In this document: positions 57,153 through 64,000 of the stretch, in pieces
How positions within the stretch are numbered: position 1 is the stretch's first letter
Layout of the letters: every line of letters begins with the position of its first letter
Source of the DNA: Ensifer sp. WSM1721
GTDB taxonomy: Bacteria; Pseudomonadota; Alphaproteobacteria; Rhizobiales; Rhizobiaceae
DNA: 64,000 nucleotides
Assembly: GCF_000513895.2 (NCBI RefSeq)
Contig: NZ_CP165782.1
Location: forward strand, 124,001-188,000
Reading direction: 5' to 3'
Position numbers and translations under genes: made by a program
Notes under the pieces: model-generated
Seen by the model: the letters and a program-made list of their open reading frames with translations, nothing else
Database searches by the model: none
What the model was told of the DNA's origin: nothing

Positions 57153-57294
57153 CTTTCTCTCTTCTCCCGATCGAGAATGATACAGCCCCGTTTTGACGGC
57201 CCTGTAGCCAGCACCGAGACATCTCGCTAATCTCCGCGAAAAGCCAATCGAATCCGCGTCTTCCTTCCCCGCGGTTTTAAGAAAACGGATCGCA

Positions 57295-58146
57295 ATGACG
57301 GGCGCTCTTTCTCGACGAATTCGCTGGATACTCGCTCTCTCGGCCGTGCTCGCTGCGGGACCGGCTCTCTCTCAGCCGAAGGAACTGCCCCGGCTGTTCG
57401 ACGCCCGGGAGCGGATTGCCAAGCCCGACCTGACGGGGCTCGCCCGGCTTCGCTTCCTGACCACGGTCGATTTCCCGCCCTTCAACTTCATCGACCAGTC
57501 GGGCAAGCTTTCTGGCTTCCATGTCGACCTCGCCCGCGAGATATGCCGAGAGCTCGAGATCGAGCCCAAATGTCAGATTCAGGCGGTTACCTATGCGGAG
57601 CTCATGCCGGCGCTCGATGAAGGGCAGGGCGACGCGATCGCCGCGGGCATCGCGGTCACGGCGGAACTCAGGCAGCGCTTCGCCTTCTCCCGACCCTTCA
57701 TGCCACTGCCCGCCCGTTTCGTCGTCAACACCAAGGCCGCAGGCACCGTCGCAAGCCCTGCTGATCTGGAGAAAAAGCCCGTCGGCGTCGTGTCCGGCAC
57801 GACGCACGAGGCCATGCTGAAAGCCTTCTTCCCCAAGCTTGAAGCCAGGCCTTTCCCCGACCGCAACGCGCTCATGTCCGCCTTGCGGGAGGGGAGCATT
57901 GCGGCAGCCTTTTCCGACGGCATGCAGCTTTCTTTCTGGGTCTCGGGCAGCGTCGGCGCGGGATGCTGCGCTCTCGTGGACGGCGCCTATTTCTCGCAGC
58001 GTTTTCTCGGCGAAGGGCTCACCATCATGAACCGCAACACCGAGCCCGCCCTGACTCAGGCGATCGACCACGCCCTGCTGGCGCTCTCCCGCAGCGGCAG
58101 GCTGGAGGAGATCTACCTGCGCTATTTCCCGAACGGGATTTATTGA
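57295..58146 (+). CDS. periplasmic solute-binding protein (family 3)
   Basis: A 283-aa binding protein with a signal peptide (WILALSAVLAAGPALS, cleaved near residue 26). The SBP_bac_3 pattern includes LTTVDFPPFNFIDQSGKLSG, GFHVDLAREICRELEI, DAIAAGIAVTAELRQRFAFS and the C-terminal EEIYLRYFPNG. Such proteins bind amino acids or related small solutes for ABC import. No permease or ATPase is adjacent, so it is an orphan here. Confidence 0.88.
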   Translation: MTGALSRRIRWILALSAVLAAGPALSQPKELPRLFDARERIAKPDLTGLARLRFLTTVDFPPFNFIDQSGKLSGFHVDLAREICRELEIEPKCQIQAVTYAELMPALDEGQGDAIAAGIAVTAELRQRFAFSRPFMPLPARFVVNTKAAGTVASPADLEKKPVGVVSGTTHEAMLKAFFPKLEARPFPDRNALMSALREGSIAAAFSDGMQLSFWVSGSVGAGCCALVDGAYFSQRFLGEGLTIMNRNTEPALTQAIDHALLALSRSGRLEEIYLRYFPNGIY

Positions 58147-58157
58147 GCGAGGGAAAT

Positions 58158-58271
58158 TGCCCCTCACCCTAACCCTCGCCCCGCAAGCGGGGCGAGGGAA
58201 CTGGAGGGCGCAGCGAGTCCCTTCTCCCCCGTCAAAACAGGGAGAAGGTGCCGGCAGGCGGATGAGGGGCA
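58158..58271. repeat. rhizobial C-rich palindromic repeat
   Basis: Begins TGCCCCTCACCCTAACCCTC and ends GCAGGCGGATGAGGGGCA, with inner palindromes CCTCGCCCCGC..GCGGGGCGAGG and CTTCTCCC..GGGAGAAGG. This pattern is common between convergent genes in Rhizobiales. It separates the binding protein gene from the convergent desaturase-family gene and may act as a terminator. Confidence 0.78.
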
Positions 58272-58282
58272 GACGCGACGGC

Positions 58283-59092
58283 CTACCCACGCCGGAACGG
58301 CAGCATCAGCGACCATAGGAGCTTCGTCGGTTCGACGCGGCCATAGGCCTTGAGCCCCGTTTCTATCGCATCGCTGCCACGAGCCGGTTCGGCGATGTAG
58401 GTCGAGAACAGCCGGTCCCAGATGGAAAAGTTGAAGCCGTAGTTCGAATCCGTCTCAGACCTTTCGACCGAGTGATGGATGCGATGCATGTCCGGCGTCA
58501 CGATGAGCTGGCGCAAGACCCTGTCGGCGCTTTCCGGCAGCCGTAGATTGGCGTGATTGAACATCGCCCCGGCATTAAGTGCGATTTCGAACAGAAGCAC
58601 GGCGAACGCGGGTGCGCCGATCACGATGATGACCACACTCTTCCAGACCATCGACAGCAGGATTTCGACGGGGTGGAAGCGAAGGGCCGTGGTGACGTCT
58701 ACGCCCGGATCAGCGTGGTGGACGCGGTGGATGCGCCACAGGAAGGGTATCTTGTGGAACAGCACGTGCTCCAACCAGATGGCGAAATCGAGCAGGAGGA
58801 AGGCGATGAGGCCGGCAAGCGGCGGCGCCACGCCGAGGGCCCGAAGGACGCCAAGTCCGCGCGCGCCGGCCCAGATGGCAACGCCGACGGCCGCGGCCGG
58901 GAAGACGATTCGCAAGAGAAGTGAGGAGACGAGAACGATCGATAGGTTGGTGAACCAGCGGCGCGCTTTCACTGCCCGCATCAGTTCCGGCCGCTCGAGC
59001 CGAGGATGGAGAAGCTCGAGCACAGCCAGCACCGCGAATGCCGCGGCAAAGGCGCTAAGCCGCCACACTGGTTCCGCGATGCCGAAGAACAT
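58283..59092 (-). CDS. sterol desaturase / fatty acid hydroxylase family protein
   Basis: A 269-aa membrane protein with four to five helices and the histidine clusters of the di-iron hydroxylase family: HVLFH, HRVHHAD, FHPVE, and HRIHHS. In bacteria such enzymes hydroxylate lipids, for example ornithine lipids or fatty acids; the substrate here is not known. It is followed by the upstream TerB-like gene at 59126 in the same direction. Confidence 0.88.
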   Translation of the reverse strand: MFFGIAEPVWRLSAFAAAFAVLAVLELLHPRLERPELMRAVKARRWFTNLSIVLVSSLLLRIVFPAAAVGVAIWAGARGLGVLRALGVAPPLAGLIAFLLLDFAIWLEHVLFHKIPFLWRIHRVHHADPGVDVTTALRFHPVEILLSMVWKSVVIIVIGAPAFAVLLFEIALNAGAMFNHANLRLPESADRVLRQLIVTPDMHRIHHSVERSETDSNYGFNFSIWDRLFSTYIAEPARGSDAIETGLKAYGRVEPTKLLWSLMLPFRRG

Positions 59093-59125
59093 GCGTCAAT
59101 CCTCGATGCGCGTCGCCCCGTCGTC

Positions 59126-59539
59126 CTACTTGCGGAAACGCGCGATGGCGCCGCGCTCGATCGCGGCGCAGGTCAGCTTGTCAAGGCCGAGCCGGTCGCG
59201 CAGCAACTGCAACAGCCGGATTTCCTCGTTGCGGATGCGCTGGTCGGCGGCGGCGATCTCGACGGCAAGCGCGTAAGCCGTTTCATAGAGTCGCTGCGGC
59301 AACGCCTCGCGGACCATTTCCAGGACGACGTCGAGGCCCTCCGGAGCGGCGAGCTGTGCCGCGCATTCATGGCCGATGTGGATCAGATGGTCCTCATCGA
59401 ACTCCTCGAAGGCCGGCAGAAACCGGACGAGCACGCCGATCCGCGCGAATTCGTCGTCGGTCATGTTGCGGTCGACGGCCGACATCATGACCATGACATG
59501 GACAAGAGCTTCGTGCTGGCTGAGGCTGGTGGCGGACAT
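59126..59539 (-). CDS. TerB-like (tellurite resistance) family protein
   Basis: A 137-aa all-helical protein similar to the TerB/DjlA-N fold: LVHVMVMMSAVDRNMTDDE(F), and AVEIAAADQRIRNEEIRLLQ, each with acidic residues that bind metal in TerB. Tellurite resistance is only a family name here; single-gene TerB homologues have unclear roles. It precedes the desaturase-family gene on the same strand. Confidence 0.85.
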   Translation of the reverse strand: MSATSLSQHEALVHVMVMMSAVDRNMTDDEFARIGVLVRFLPAFEEFDEDHLIHIGHECAAQLAAPEGLDVVLEMVREALPQRLYETAYALAVEIAAADQRIRNEEIRLLQLLRDRLGLDKLTCAAIERGAIARFRK

Positions 59540-59588
59540 CTGACTTCTCGAAAAATGGTAGCGAACAGTTAGGGAATCCGCTGCGGGC

Positions 59589-60431
59589 TTACAAGTCCGG
59601 CGCGGCGTCGTCCAGGACTGCGCCTGCGGAGGGATTATCGACGGTGAGGGGTACGCGGCTCAAATCGCGCGGATCGTCACCGTGAAAGCCGAGTCTCGCT
59701 TTGCGCGCCGCTTCAGCCTTCGCTTCAAGGGCGCTGCCGGGCAGCGGCATCGCCCAGCCGTTGGCGACCAGCCATCCGGCAATGTCCTGGCCCCCGACGG
59801 AGCAGCGGGCCGTGACGGTCCCGCCGGACTCTTCCGGAGCGTCGCAGAAGAGCGCCCGCGCTCTCAGAAAATTGCGAAACGCCGTGCGTGCGACCATGCC
59901 GCAGGGCCAGCTCTTGCCATTGCCGTCGCACATCTTTTCGGCGTTTTGCGGCTCGATATCCTTGATCTGCAACGTCTTGTCGTCGGACCGAACGAGTCCT
60001 GCGGCCAGCGCGACGGGCCGCCGGTAGATGGTCGTAGCGGGCTTTTCCTCTCCCGGCGGTTTCGAAAGCGGTGGCCGCGGCGCCACCCGCTCCAGCGGCT
60101 TCGCCACACCGTCCTCGGGCAGGGTGAACAAGCCGGGCTCTATCGGCCGCACCGCGACGCGCGAGCTCTTGCCGATCTCGGCGTCCGGCGCGGGGGCAGG
60201 GGAAGCCGCTTCGTTACCGGCGCCGCCGTCGACATCCGTGACGGCGTCGGCAGGAGCCTCCTCCTGCAGCGGCGGTTCCTCGATCGTTGCCGCCTCCGGC
60301 GTTTCCAGGACGAATTCGGGCGTCGCCATGTTCTCGCCGTTGCGGATGGCATCGGCGCCGCTCATCAAGATGCCGGCGTACAGGGCAAGGGCGGCGAGCC
60401 CGCCCGCGGTGGTGATGAGCTGCTGCCGCAT
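59589..60431 (-). CDS. exported nuclease-fold (SNase-like) protein, active site degenerate
   Basis: A 280-aa protein with an N-terminal membrane anchor or signal (LITTAGGLAALALYAGILMS), a long Pro/Ala/Glu-rich linker to about residue 130, and a thermonuclease-like domain. The domain shows LQIKDIEPQNAEKMCDGNGK, WPCGMVARTAFRNFL and VGGQDIAGWLVANGWAMP. The catalytic GIDAPE of active SNases appears as DIEPQN, so nuclease activity is doubtful. It is 12 bp from the downstream S24 regulator gene, suggesting co-transcription. Confidence 0.78.
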   Translation of the reverse strand: MRQQLITTAGGLAALALYAGILMSGADAIRNGENMATPEFVLETPEAATIEEPPLQEEAPADAVTDVDGGAGNEAASPAPAPDAEIGKSSRVAVRPIEPGLFTLPEDGVAKPLERVAPRPPLSKPPGEEKPATTIYRRPVALAAGLVRSDDKTLQIKDIEPQNAEKMCDGNGKSWPCGMVARTAFRNFLRARALFCDAPEESGGTVTARCSVGGQDIAGWLVANGWAMPLPGSALEAKAEAARKARLGFHGDDPRDLSRVPLTVDNPSAGAVLDDAAPDL

Positions 60432-60443
60432 CGGAGGATTATC

Positions 60444-61109
60444 CTATTGGCTGGCCCAGATGATCCGGGCGATCCATTCCACGTCTTTCATCTCGAAATT
60501 GCGGTTGGGGTGGTCGGGGTTGAGCGACAGGAGCTCGATGCCGCGGGGCGTCTGCCGGGAGAGCACCTTCGCCATCACCTCGCCCTCGCGCGTCTTGACG
60601 ACGACGCGATCGCCCCGGCGGACCTGCGCGCCCGGGTCGACGATCAGGACGTCGCCGTCGCGATAAAGCGGCAGCATGCTGTCGCCCTGAACCTCGATGG
60701 CGTAGACGCCGGCCTGGCGCTGCGGGGCGACCGGAAATTCGATCTCGTCCCAGCCATGGCCGACCGGAAAGCCGCCGTCGTCGAAGAACCCGCCGGCACC
60801 GGCCTGGGCGAAACCGATCAGCGGAATGCCCGGCGTCGGCCGGTTGGACTCCGCCGGCAAGCCGTTGCTGCCGCCGGCGCCGGGCTGCATCAGCGCCATG
60901 AACTGATCGATCGTCGCGCCGGTCGCCTCCAATATCTTCGAAATCGACTCGGTCGACGGCCAGCGGGCGCGGCCATCGGCGGATTGGCGCTTCGACCTGT
61001 TGAAGGAGGTGGGGTCGAGGCCGGCGCGGCGCGCAAGCCCCGACGGCGAGAGCCGATGACGCTCGGCCAACGCATCGATCGCGCGCCAGATGCTGTCATG
61101 TGAAAGCAT
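60444..61109 (-). CDS. S24/LexA-like repressor with N-terminal HTH
   Basis: A 222-aa protein. An N-terminal helix-turn-helix (residues 4-42, LAERHRLSPSGLARRAGLDP) is linked to an S24 peptidase domain with nucleophile Ser144 in EVQGDSMLPLYRDGD and Lys172 in RVVVKTREGE. A possible self-cleavage Ala-Gly lies near 103-104 (GFAQAGAGG). ATG at 61109 follows GGGGATGGGG; the frame opens 29 codons earlier. It is not LexA: the DNA-binding domain differs. A single-gene stress or phage-type repressor is likely. Confidence 0.87.
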   Translation of the reverse strand: MLSHDSIWRAIDALAERHRLSPSGLARRAGLDPTSFNRSKRQSADGRARWPSTESISKILEATGATIDQFMALMQPGAGGSNGLPAESNRPTPGIPLIGFAQAGAGGFFDDGGFPVGHGWDEIEFPVAPQRQAGVYAIEVQGDSMLPLYRDGDVLIVDPGAQVRRGDRVVVKTREGEVMAKVLSRQTPRGIELLSLNPDHPNRNFEMKDVEWIARIIWASQ

Positions 61110-61311
61110 ATCGACCCCATCCCCGGAAAGGGAGACACCTGCGGGCGGCGGAGGACCATTCCGCGTCTCGTCGTCAATCCAGCGTAGATTAGCCAAGCGG
61201 CGGGCGACCGTAAAGCATGGCGAGGAAAATAGTCCTCTTTCCCACCGCCGGCTTTGAACGCACGGCCCGCAGCTTCACCCATCGTGGGCATCGCTCTCGG
61301 CTTCCGGCTGA

Positions 61312-61827
61312 TCAGGCGAGCTGCCGTTCCTTCGCTCTGCGGGCCACCACTTCCTCATAGGCCGCTTGCAAGGTCTCGCGCACGGATGGGCCCTCGGGTG
61401 CTGCCGGCGCGGCGCCGAGATGTTCCGTGCGCAGTTCGTCCATAAAACGCTCCCAAAGGGCAGGGCCGCCTTCCTCCATCAGTTGAGCGCGGATGCTGAG
61501 CTCTTCGCTGGCCGGCAGATAGCGCCGGCCCCAGGCGCCGAGATGCGCCATGATCGGCACGAGCGCGATCGCCATCTCAGTCAGGCTATAGATCGCCTTT
61601 TGCTTGTGGCTCGGGTCGTCGCGCTTCGTCAGCATGCCGATGTCCACCAGCGTCTTCAGCCGGTCGGCGAGGATGTTGGAGGAAATCCCCTCCTGCGAGC
61701 GCAGGAGCTCGCGGAAGTGCCGTTTGCCTCCGAAGATCATGTCGCGGAGGATCAGGAGGCTCCATCTGTCGCCGAAGACTTCGAGCGAGAGATTGATGGG
61801 GCAACCCGAGCGGTGGTCGTCAGTCAT
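61312..61827 (-). CDS. HxlR-family transcriptional regulator
   Basis: A 171-aa winged-helix regulator. CPINLSLEVFGDRWSLLILR and FRELLRSQEGISSNILADRL are the HxlR hallmarks; the N-terminal cysteine can be redox-active in some members. ATG at 61827 (MTDDHRSGCP) is the likely start; the frame opens 12 codons earlier. Divergent from an SRPBCC-domain gene across a large dyad, which it probably binds. Confidence 0.92.
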   Translation of the reverse strand: MTDDHRSGCPINLSLEVFGDRWSLLILRDMIFGGKRHFRELLRSQEGISSNILADRLKTLVDIGMLTKRDDPSHKQKAIYSLTEMAIALVPIMAHLGAWGRRYLPASEELSIRAQLMEEGGPALWERFMDELRTEHLGAAPAAPEGPSVRETLQAAYEEVVARRAKERQLA

Positions 61828-61890
61828 TCCGGTCTCTGAAGCGAGAGCGGGATGCGGACACAATACCCGCTTTTCTGCTTTCCCGCTGCA

Positions 61891-61954
61891 AAACTGCTTG
61901 CATTATTGCATCAGTGATATTAAGGTGCAACTGATTTTGAAATGCAAGCAGTTT
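61891..61954. promoter_or_regulatory. 64-bp concentric dyad between hxlR and SRPBCC genes
   Basis: A 14-bp inverted repeat, AAACTGCTTGCATT (61891-61904) and AATGCAAGCAGTTT (61941-61954), encloses a second, ATCAGT (61910-61915) and ACTGAT (61930-61935), on the same axis at 61922.5. Half-site centres are 50 bp apart, about five helical turns. It is a strong candidate operator for HxlR. A GAGCGGGATGCGG repeat-like piece lies just beside it at 61846. Confidence 0.75.
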
Positions 61955-62033
61955 GATTGCCGTCGAAGATGCCAAACGCGACGGAGGGCGTTCCGAAAGG
62001 GGCCGCTCTATCAATCACCGAGGAGGAGATGAC

Positions 62034-62507
62034 ATGACCAAAGCATCGGTCGAGCACGCAAGCTTCACAATCGAGCGCGTCTTCAAGGCGTCGCCCGCGC
62101 GGGTCTTCCAAGCCTTTGCCGATCCCGCCGCGCATGATCGCTGGTTCGTCAACGCGGACAATTGGCCGGTGGCGGAATATAGCCACGACTTCCGCGTCGG
62201 CGGGCGCGAAAGCGGCCGCTTCAGCCAGGACAGCAAGACTATCTATTTCAACGAGACGGTCTATTTGGACATCGTCGAGGACCGGCGGATCGTCTCGGCC
62301 TACACGATGGCAAAGGACGACCGGCGGATTTCCGCCTCCATTGCCACGGTCGACCTTATCGCGGAAGGCACCGGCACGCGCTTCGTCTTCACTGAGCAGG
62401 CCGCCTTCCTGGATGGCCTCGACAAGGTCGAATATCGCCGCGACGGCTGGGAGCAATTGATCGGCGCTCTCGCCGCCGAGCTTGGCGAAAAGTCCGAAGC
62501 GGCCTGA
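62034..62507 (+). CDS. SRPBCC/AHSA1-domain protein
   Basis: A 157-aa START-like protein (FTIERVFKASPARVFQAFADP, RWFVNADNWP, GGRESGRFSQD, EGTGTRFVFTEQAAFLDG). AHSA1-type proteins bind small hydrophobic ligands and are often paired with HxlR or ArsR regulators, as here. ATG at 62034 follows GAGGAGGAG. Ligand unknown. Confidence 0.9.
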   Translation: MTKASVEHASFTIERVFKASPARVFQAFADPAAHDRWFVNADNWPVAEYSHDFRVGGRESGRFSQDSKTIYFNETVYLDIVEDRRIVSAYTMAKDDRRISASIATVDLIAEGTGTRFVFTEQAAFLDGLDKVEYRRDGWEQLIGALAAELGEKSEAA

Positions 62508-62555
62508 GGAGCAGGCGGGCCGCTGAGGCGCCGTTACCTCAAAGGAAATGCGGCG

Positions 62556-62852
62556 TCAGCTCTTGTGCAGCCGAAGCGGGCGCGTCTTCTCCCGAATGAT
62601 CGTGCCCTTCGCCTCGAGGTCGAGCTGCACTGTCTTCGACCACCAGGAAACGCCCGCCCCGGCTGGAAACCGTTCCTCCGGCAGGTGAGCGAGAATCCGC
62701 TGGCGGATTTCGGCGAGCGTCAAGCCGGGCACGTCCGACGGAATGACCGCGAGCAGGGCGGTCTTCATCGCCGCGTACTTGTCTGCATCGACCGAATAGG
62801 TCTTGCCGGGACGGATGACGTTCCCGACGGTAATCTTGCTGGACTTCGACAT
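62556..62852 (-). CDS. small conserved protein (DUF6958-like)
   Basis: A 98-aa protein starting MSKSSKITVGNVIRPGKTYS. The pattern V(D)AxKYxAMKxALLxVxPxxxPGLTxxEI..I..HLPEExFPxGxGxSWWxKTVQLDLEAKG fits a small family I recall as DUF6958; no function known. ATG at 62852 follows GGGAGGAG. The frame opens 19 codons upstream. Confidence 0.7.
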   Translation of the reverse strand: MSKSSKITVGNVIRPGKTYSVDADKYAAMKTALLAVIPSDVPGLTLAEIRQRILAHLPEERFPAGAGVSWWSKTVQLDLEAKGTIIREKTRPLRLHKS

Positions 62853-62971
62853 GGCGGCTCCTCCCTTCTTTGCGTCCGAAGGACGATCGAGAGAGCCTCG
62901 GGCCGACAAGGGCGGAGAAAGGGCCGCACCATCGGCACGGCCCTCGGACGTTCGTCGGATTGGCAGGCGGC

Positions 62972-64000
62972 CTACGCCGCCTTCTGCGCTTCGCCGTATG
63001 GGTCAAACCGCCCGTAGAAGGTCTCGCCCTTTTCCGCCATCTCCTTCAAGAGCGGCGTCGGCTTGAAGTGATGGCCGTAGTCTTCGGCAAGCTTCTCGCA
63101 GAGCTCCACGAAGGCTTTCGCACCCATGCCGTCGATGTAGGATAGCGTGCCGCCGGTGTAGGGCGCGAAGCCGAATCCGAGGATGGACCCGACGTCCGCC
63201 TCGCGCGGGTCGGTGACGATGCCTTCCTCTATGGTGCGGGCCGCTTCGAGCGCGATCGTCACGAGGAAGCGCTGCTTCAGCACCTCGACGTCGATCTTCT
63301 CTGGATCCTTCTGCGGATAGAGCTCCTTGAGGCCTGGCCAGAGATATTTCTTGGCCGGCTTTGCCGGATACTCGTAGAAGCCCTTGCCGTTCTTGCGGCC
63401 GCGGCGGTCGAGTTCGTCGACCATCTTGTTCACCAGCGCCATGTGCTTCGGATCGACGGCCTTTTCTCCGAGGTCGGCAATCGTCGCCTTCAAGATCTTC
63501 TGGCTGAGATCGATCGCCACTTCATCGTTTAGCGACAGCGGCCCGACCGGCATGCCGGCCATCTTGGCGGCGTTCTCGATCATCGCCGGCGGCACGCCTT
63601 CGATCAGCATGTCGTAGGCTTCGTGGATGTAGCGGAAGACGCAGCGGTTGACGTAGAAGCCGCGCGTGTCATTGACGACGATCGGCGTCTTCTTGATCGC
63701 GGCGACGTAGTCGAGCGCCGTGGCGATGGCGCGGTCGCCGGTCTCCTTGCCGAGGATCACTTCCGTCAGCATCATCTTCTCGACCGGCGAGAAGAAATGG
63801 ACGCCGATGAACTGGTCCGGGCGCTTTGAATTTTTGGCAAGCCCGGTGATCGGCAGCGTCGAGGTGTTCGAGGCGAAGATCGCATCTTCGGCGATCACCG
63901 CTTCCACCTTCTCGATCACGTCTTTCTTCACCTGCCGGTCCTCGAAGACGGCCTCGACGACGAGTCCGGCGTCCTTGAGGTCGTTATAGTCCGCCGAGGG
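62972..64000 (-). CDS. fadB: 3-hydroxyacyl-CoA dehydrogenase / enoyl-CoA hydratase, C-terminal part (5' end beyond window)
   Basis: The minus strand is open from the window end to 62972, giving 342 residues of a FadB/FadJ-type fatty-oxidation protein. Seen are the NAD-domain end (SNTSTLPITGLAKNSKRPDQ, FIGVHFFSPVEKM), the C-terminal hydroxyacyl-CoA dehydrogenase domain (VNDTRGFYVNRC, GPLSLNDEVAID), KNGKGFYEYP, and GFAPYTGGTLSYIDGMG. The N-terminal hydratase domain lies outside. It belongs to beta-oxidation, as does the fadD at 10616. The true start is not visible; an internal GTG at 63931 is not the start. Confidence 0.93.
   Translation of the reverse strand, partial: PSADYNDLKDAGLVVEAVFEDRQVKKDVIEKVEAVIAEDAIFASNTSTLPITGLAKNSKRPDQFIGVHFFSPVEKMMLTEVILGKETGDRAIATALDYVAAIKKTPIVVNDTRGFYVNRCVFRYIHEAYDMLIEGVPPAMIENAAKMAGMPVGPLSLNDEVAIDLSQKILKATIADLGEKAVDPKHMALVNKMVDELDRRGRKNGKGFYEYPAKPAKKYLWPGLKELYPQKDPEKIDVEVLKQRFLVTIALEAARTIEEGIVTDPREADVGSILGFGFAPYTGGTLSYIDGMGAKAFVELCEKLAEDYGHHFKPTPLLKEMAEKGETFYGRFDPYGEAQKAA

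Noticed and set aside
60444..61109. LexA
   Set aside because: It has the S24 Ser/Lys dyad but a different helix-turn-helix and a long linker; rhizobial LexA begins with a distinct conserved winged helix.

Overview
The window looks like chromosomal DNA of a Sinorhizobium/Ensifer-type alphaproteobacterium. The evidence is high GC, the fructose block frcR-frcB-frcC-frcA-frcK followed by pyrC-pyrE-frk-pgi-fadD, the block phoR-pstSCAB-phoU-phoB-gcrA-argD-argF-hslO-apaG-metZ-dcd (an order I recognise from Sinorhizobium meliloti chromosomes), a SAM-II riboswitch, and several copies of rhizobial intergenic palindromes (RIME-like). The species cannot be fixed from the sequence alone; the chromosomal kdp operon and the 22-37 kb insert argue against a plain S. 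meliloti 1021 chromosome.

Layout. 0-12.3 kb is carbon and nucleotide metabolism: an RbsD/FucU-type mutarotase and the ROK regulator frcR, the divergent fructose ABC transporter operon frcBCAK, pyrimidine genes pyrC and pyrE, fructokinase frk, and the opposing pgi and fadD. Imported fructose (FrcBCA) is phosphorylated by Frk, and the fructose-6-phosphate is interconverted with glucose-6-phosphate by Pgi. 12.7-22.1 kb holds an AI-2E-type permease and a complete potassium operon, with a tiny membrane ORF before kdpF, then kdpA, kdpB, kdpC, kdpD and kdpE; a KdpE-like box lies upstream.

22.1-37 kb is accessory. It has a three-gene phospholipid operon (CDP-alcohol phosphotransferase, PlsC-type acyltransferase, CdsA-type cytidylyltransferase) and a NarL-type two-component pair. 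Next comes a four-gene cassette that matches the saxitoxin-cluster genes sxtI-sxtJ-sxtK-sxtL in family content: carbamoyltransferase, SxtJ membrane protein, a 49-aa DUF5989 protein and an SGNH/GDSL hydrolase. About 1 kb of DNA without a convincing gene follows, then a 4.6-kb island bounded by a 48-bp direct repeat of the 3' part of tRNA-Thr(CGT). The island carries a large SAM-cyclase-AAA-TPR protein and no integrase. The carbamoyltransferase cassette is the best candidate for an undescribed system here.

37-54.5 kb returns to core genes: nitronate monooxygenase, a rhizobial membrane protein, polyphosphate kinase 2, the whole Pho regulon block with a four-half-site Pho box before pstS, then gcrA, argD, argF, hslO, apaG and a second CDP-alcohol phosphotransferase. 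54.5-64 kb has metZ behind a SAM-II riboswitch/terminator, a two-domain dcd, tRNA-Gly(CCC), a periplasmic amino-acid-type binding protein, a sterol-desaturase-family protein, a TerB-like protein, a degenerate nuclease-fold protein, an S24/LexA-like repressor, a divergent HxlR regulator and SRPBCC pair around a large dyad, a small DUF6958-like protein and the 5'-truncated end of fadB.

Regulatory sequence found includes a TTGACGT/ACGTCAA palindrome shared by the fadD and nitronate monooxygenase promoters, stabilising hairpins after both binding-protein genes (frcB, pstS), and several intrinsic terminators.
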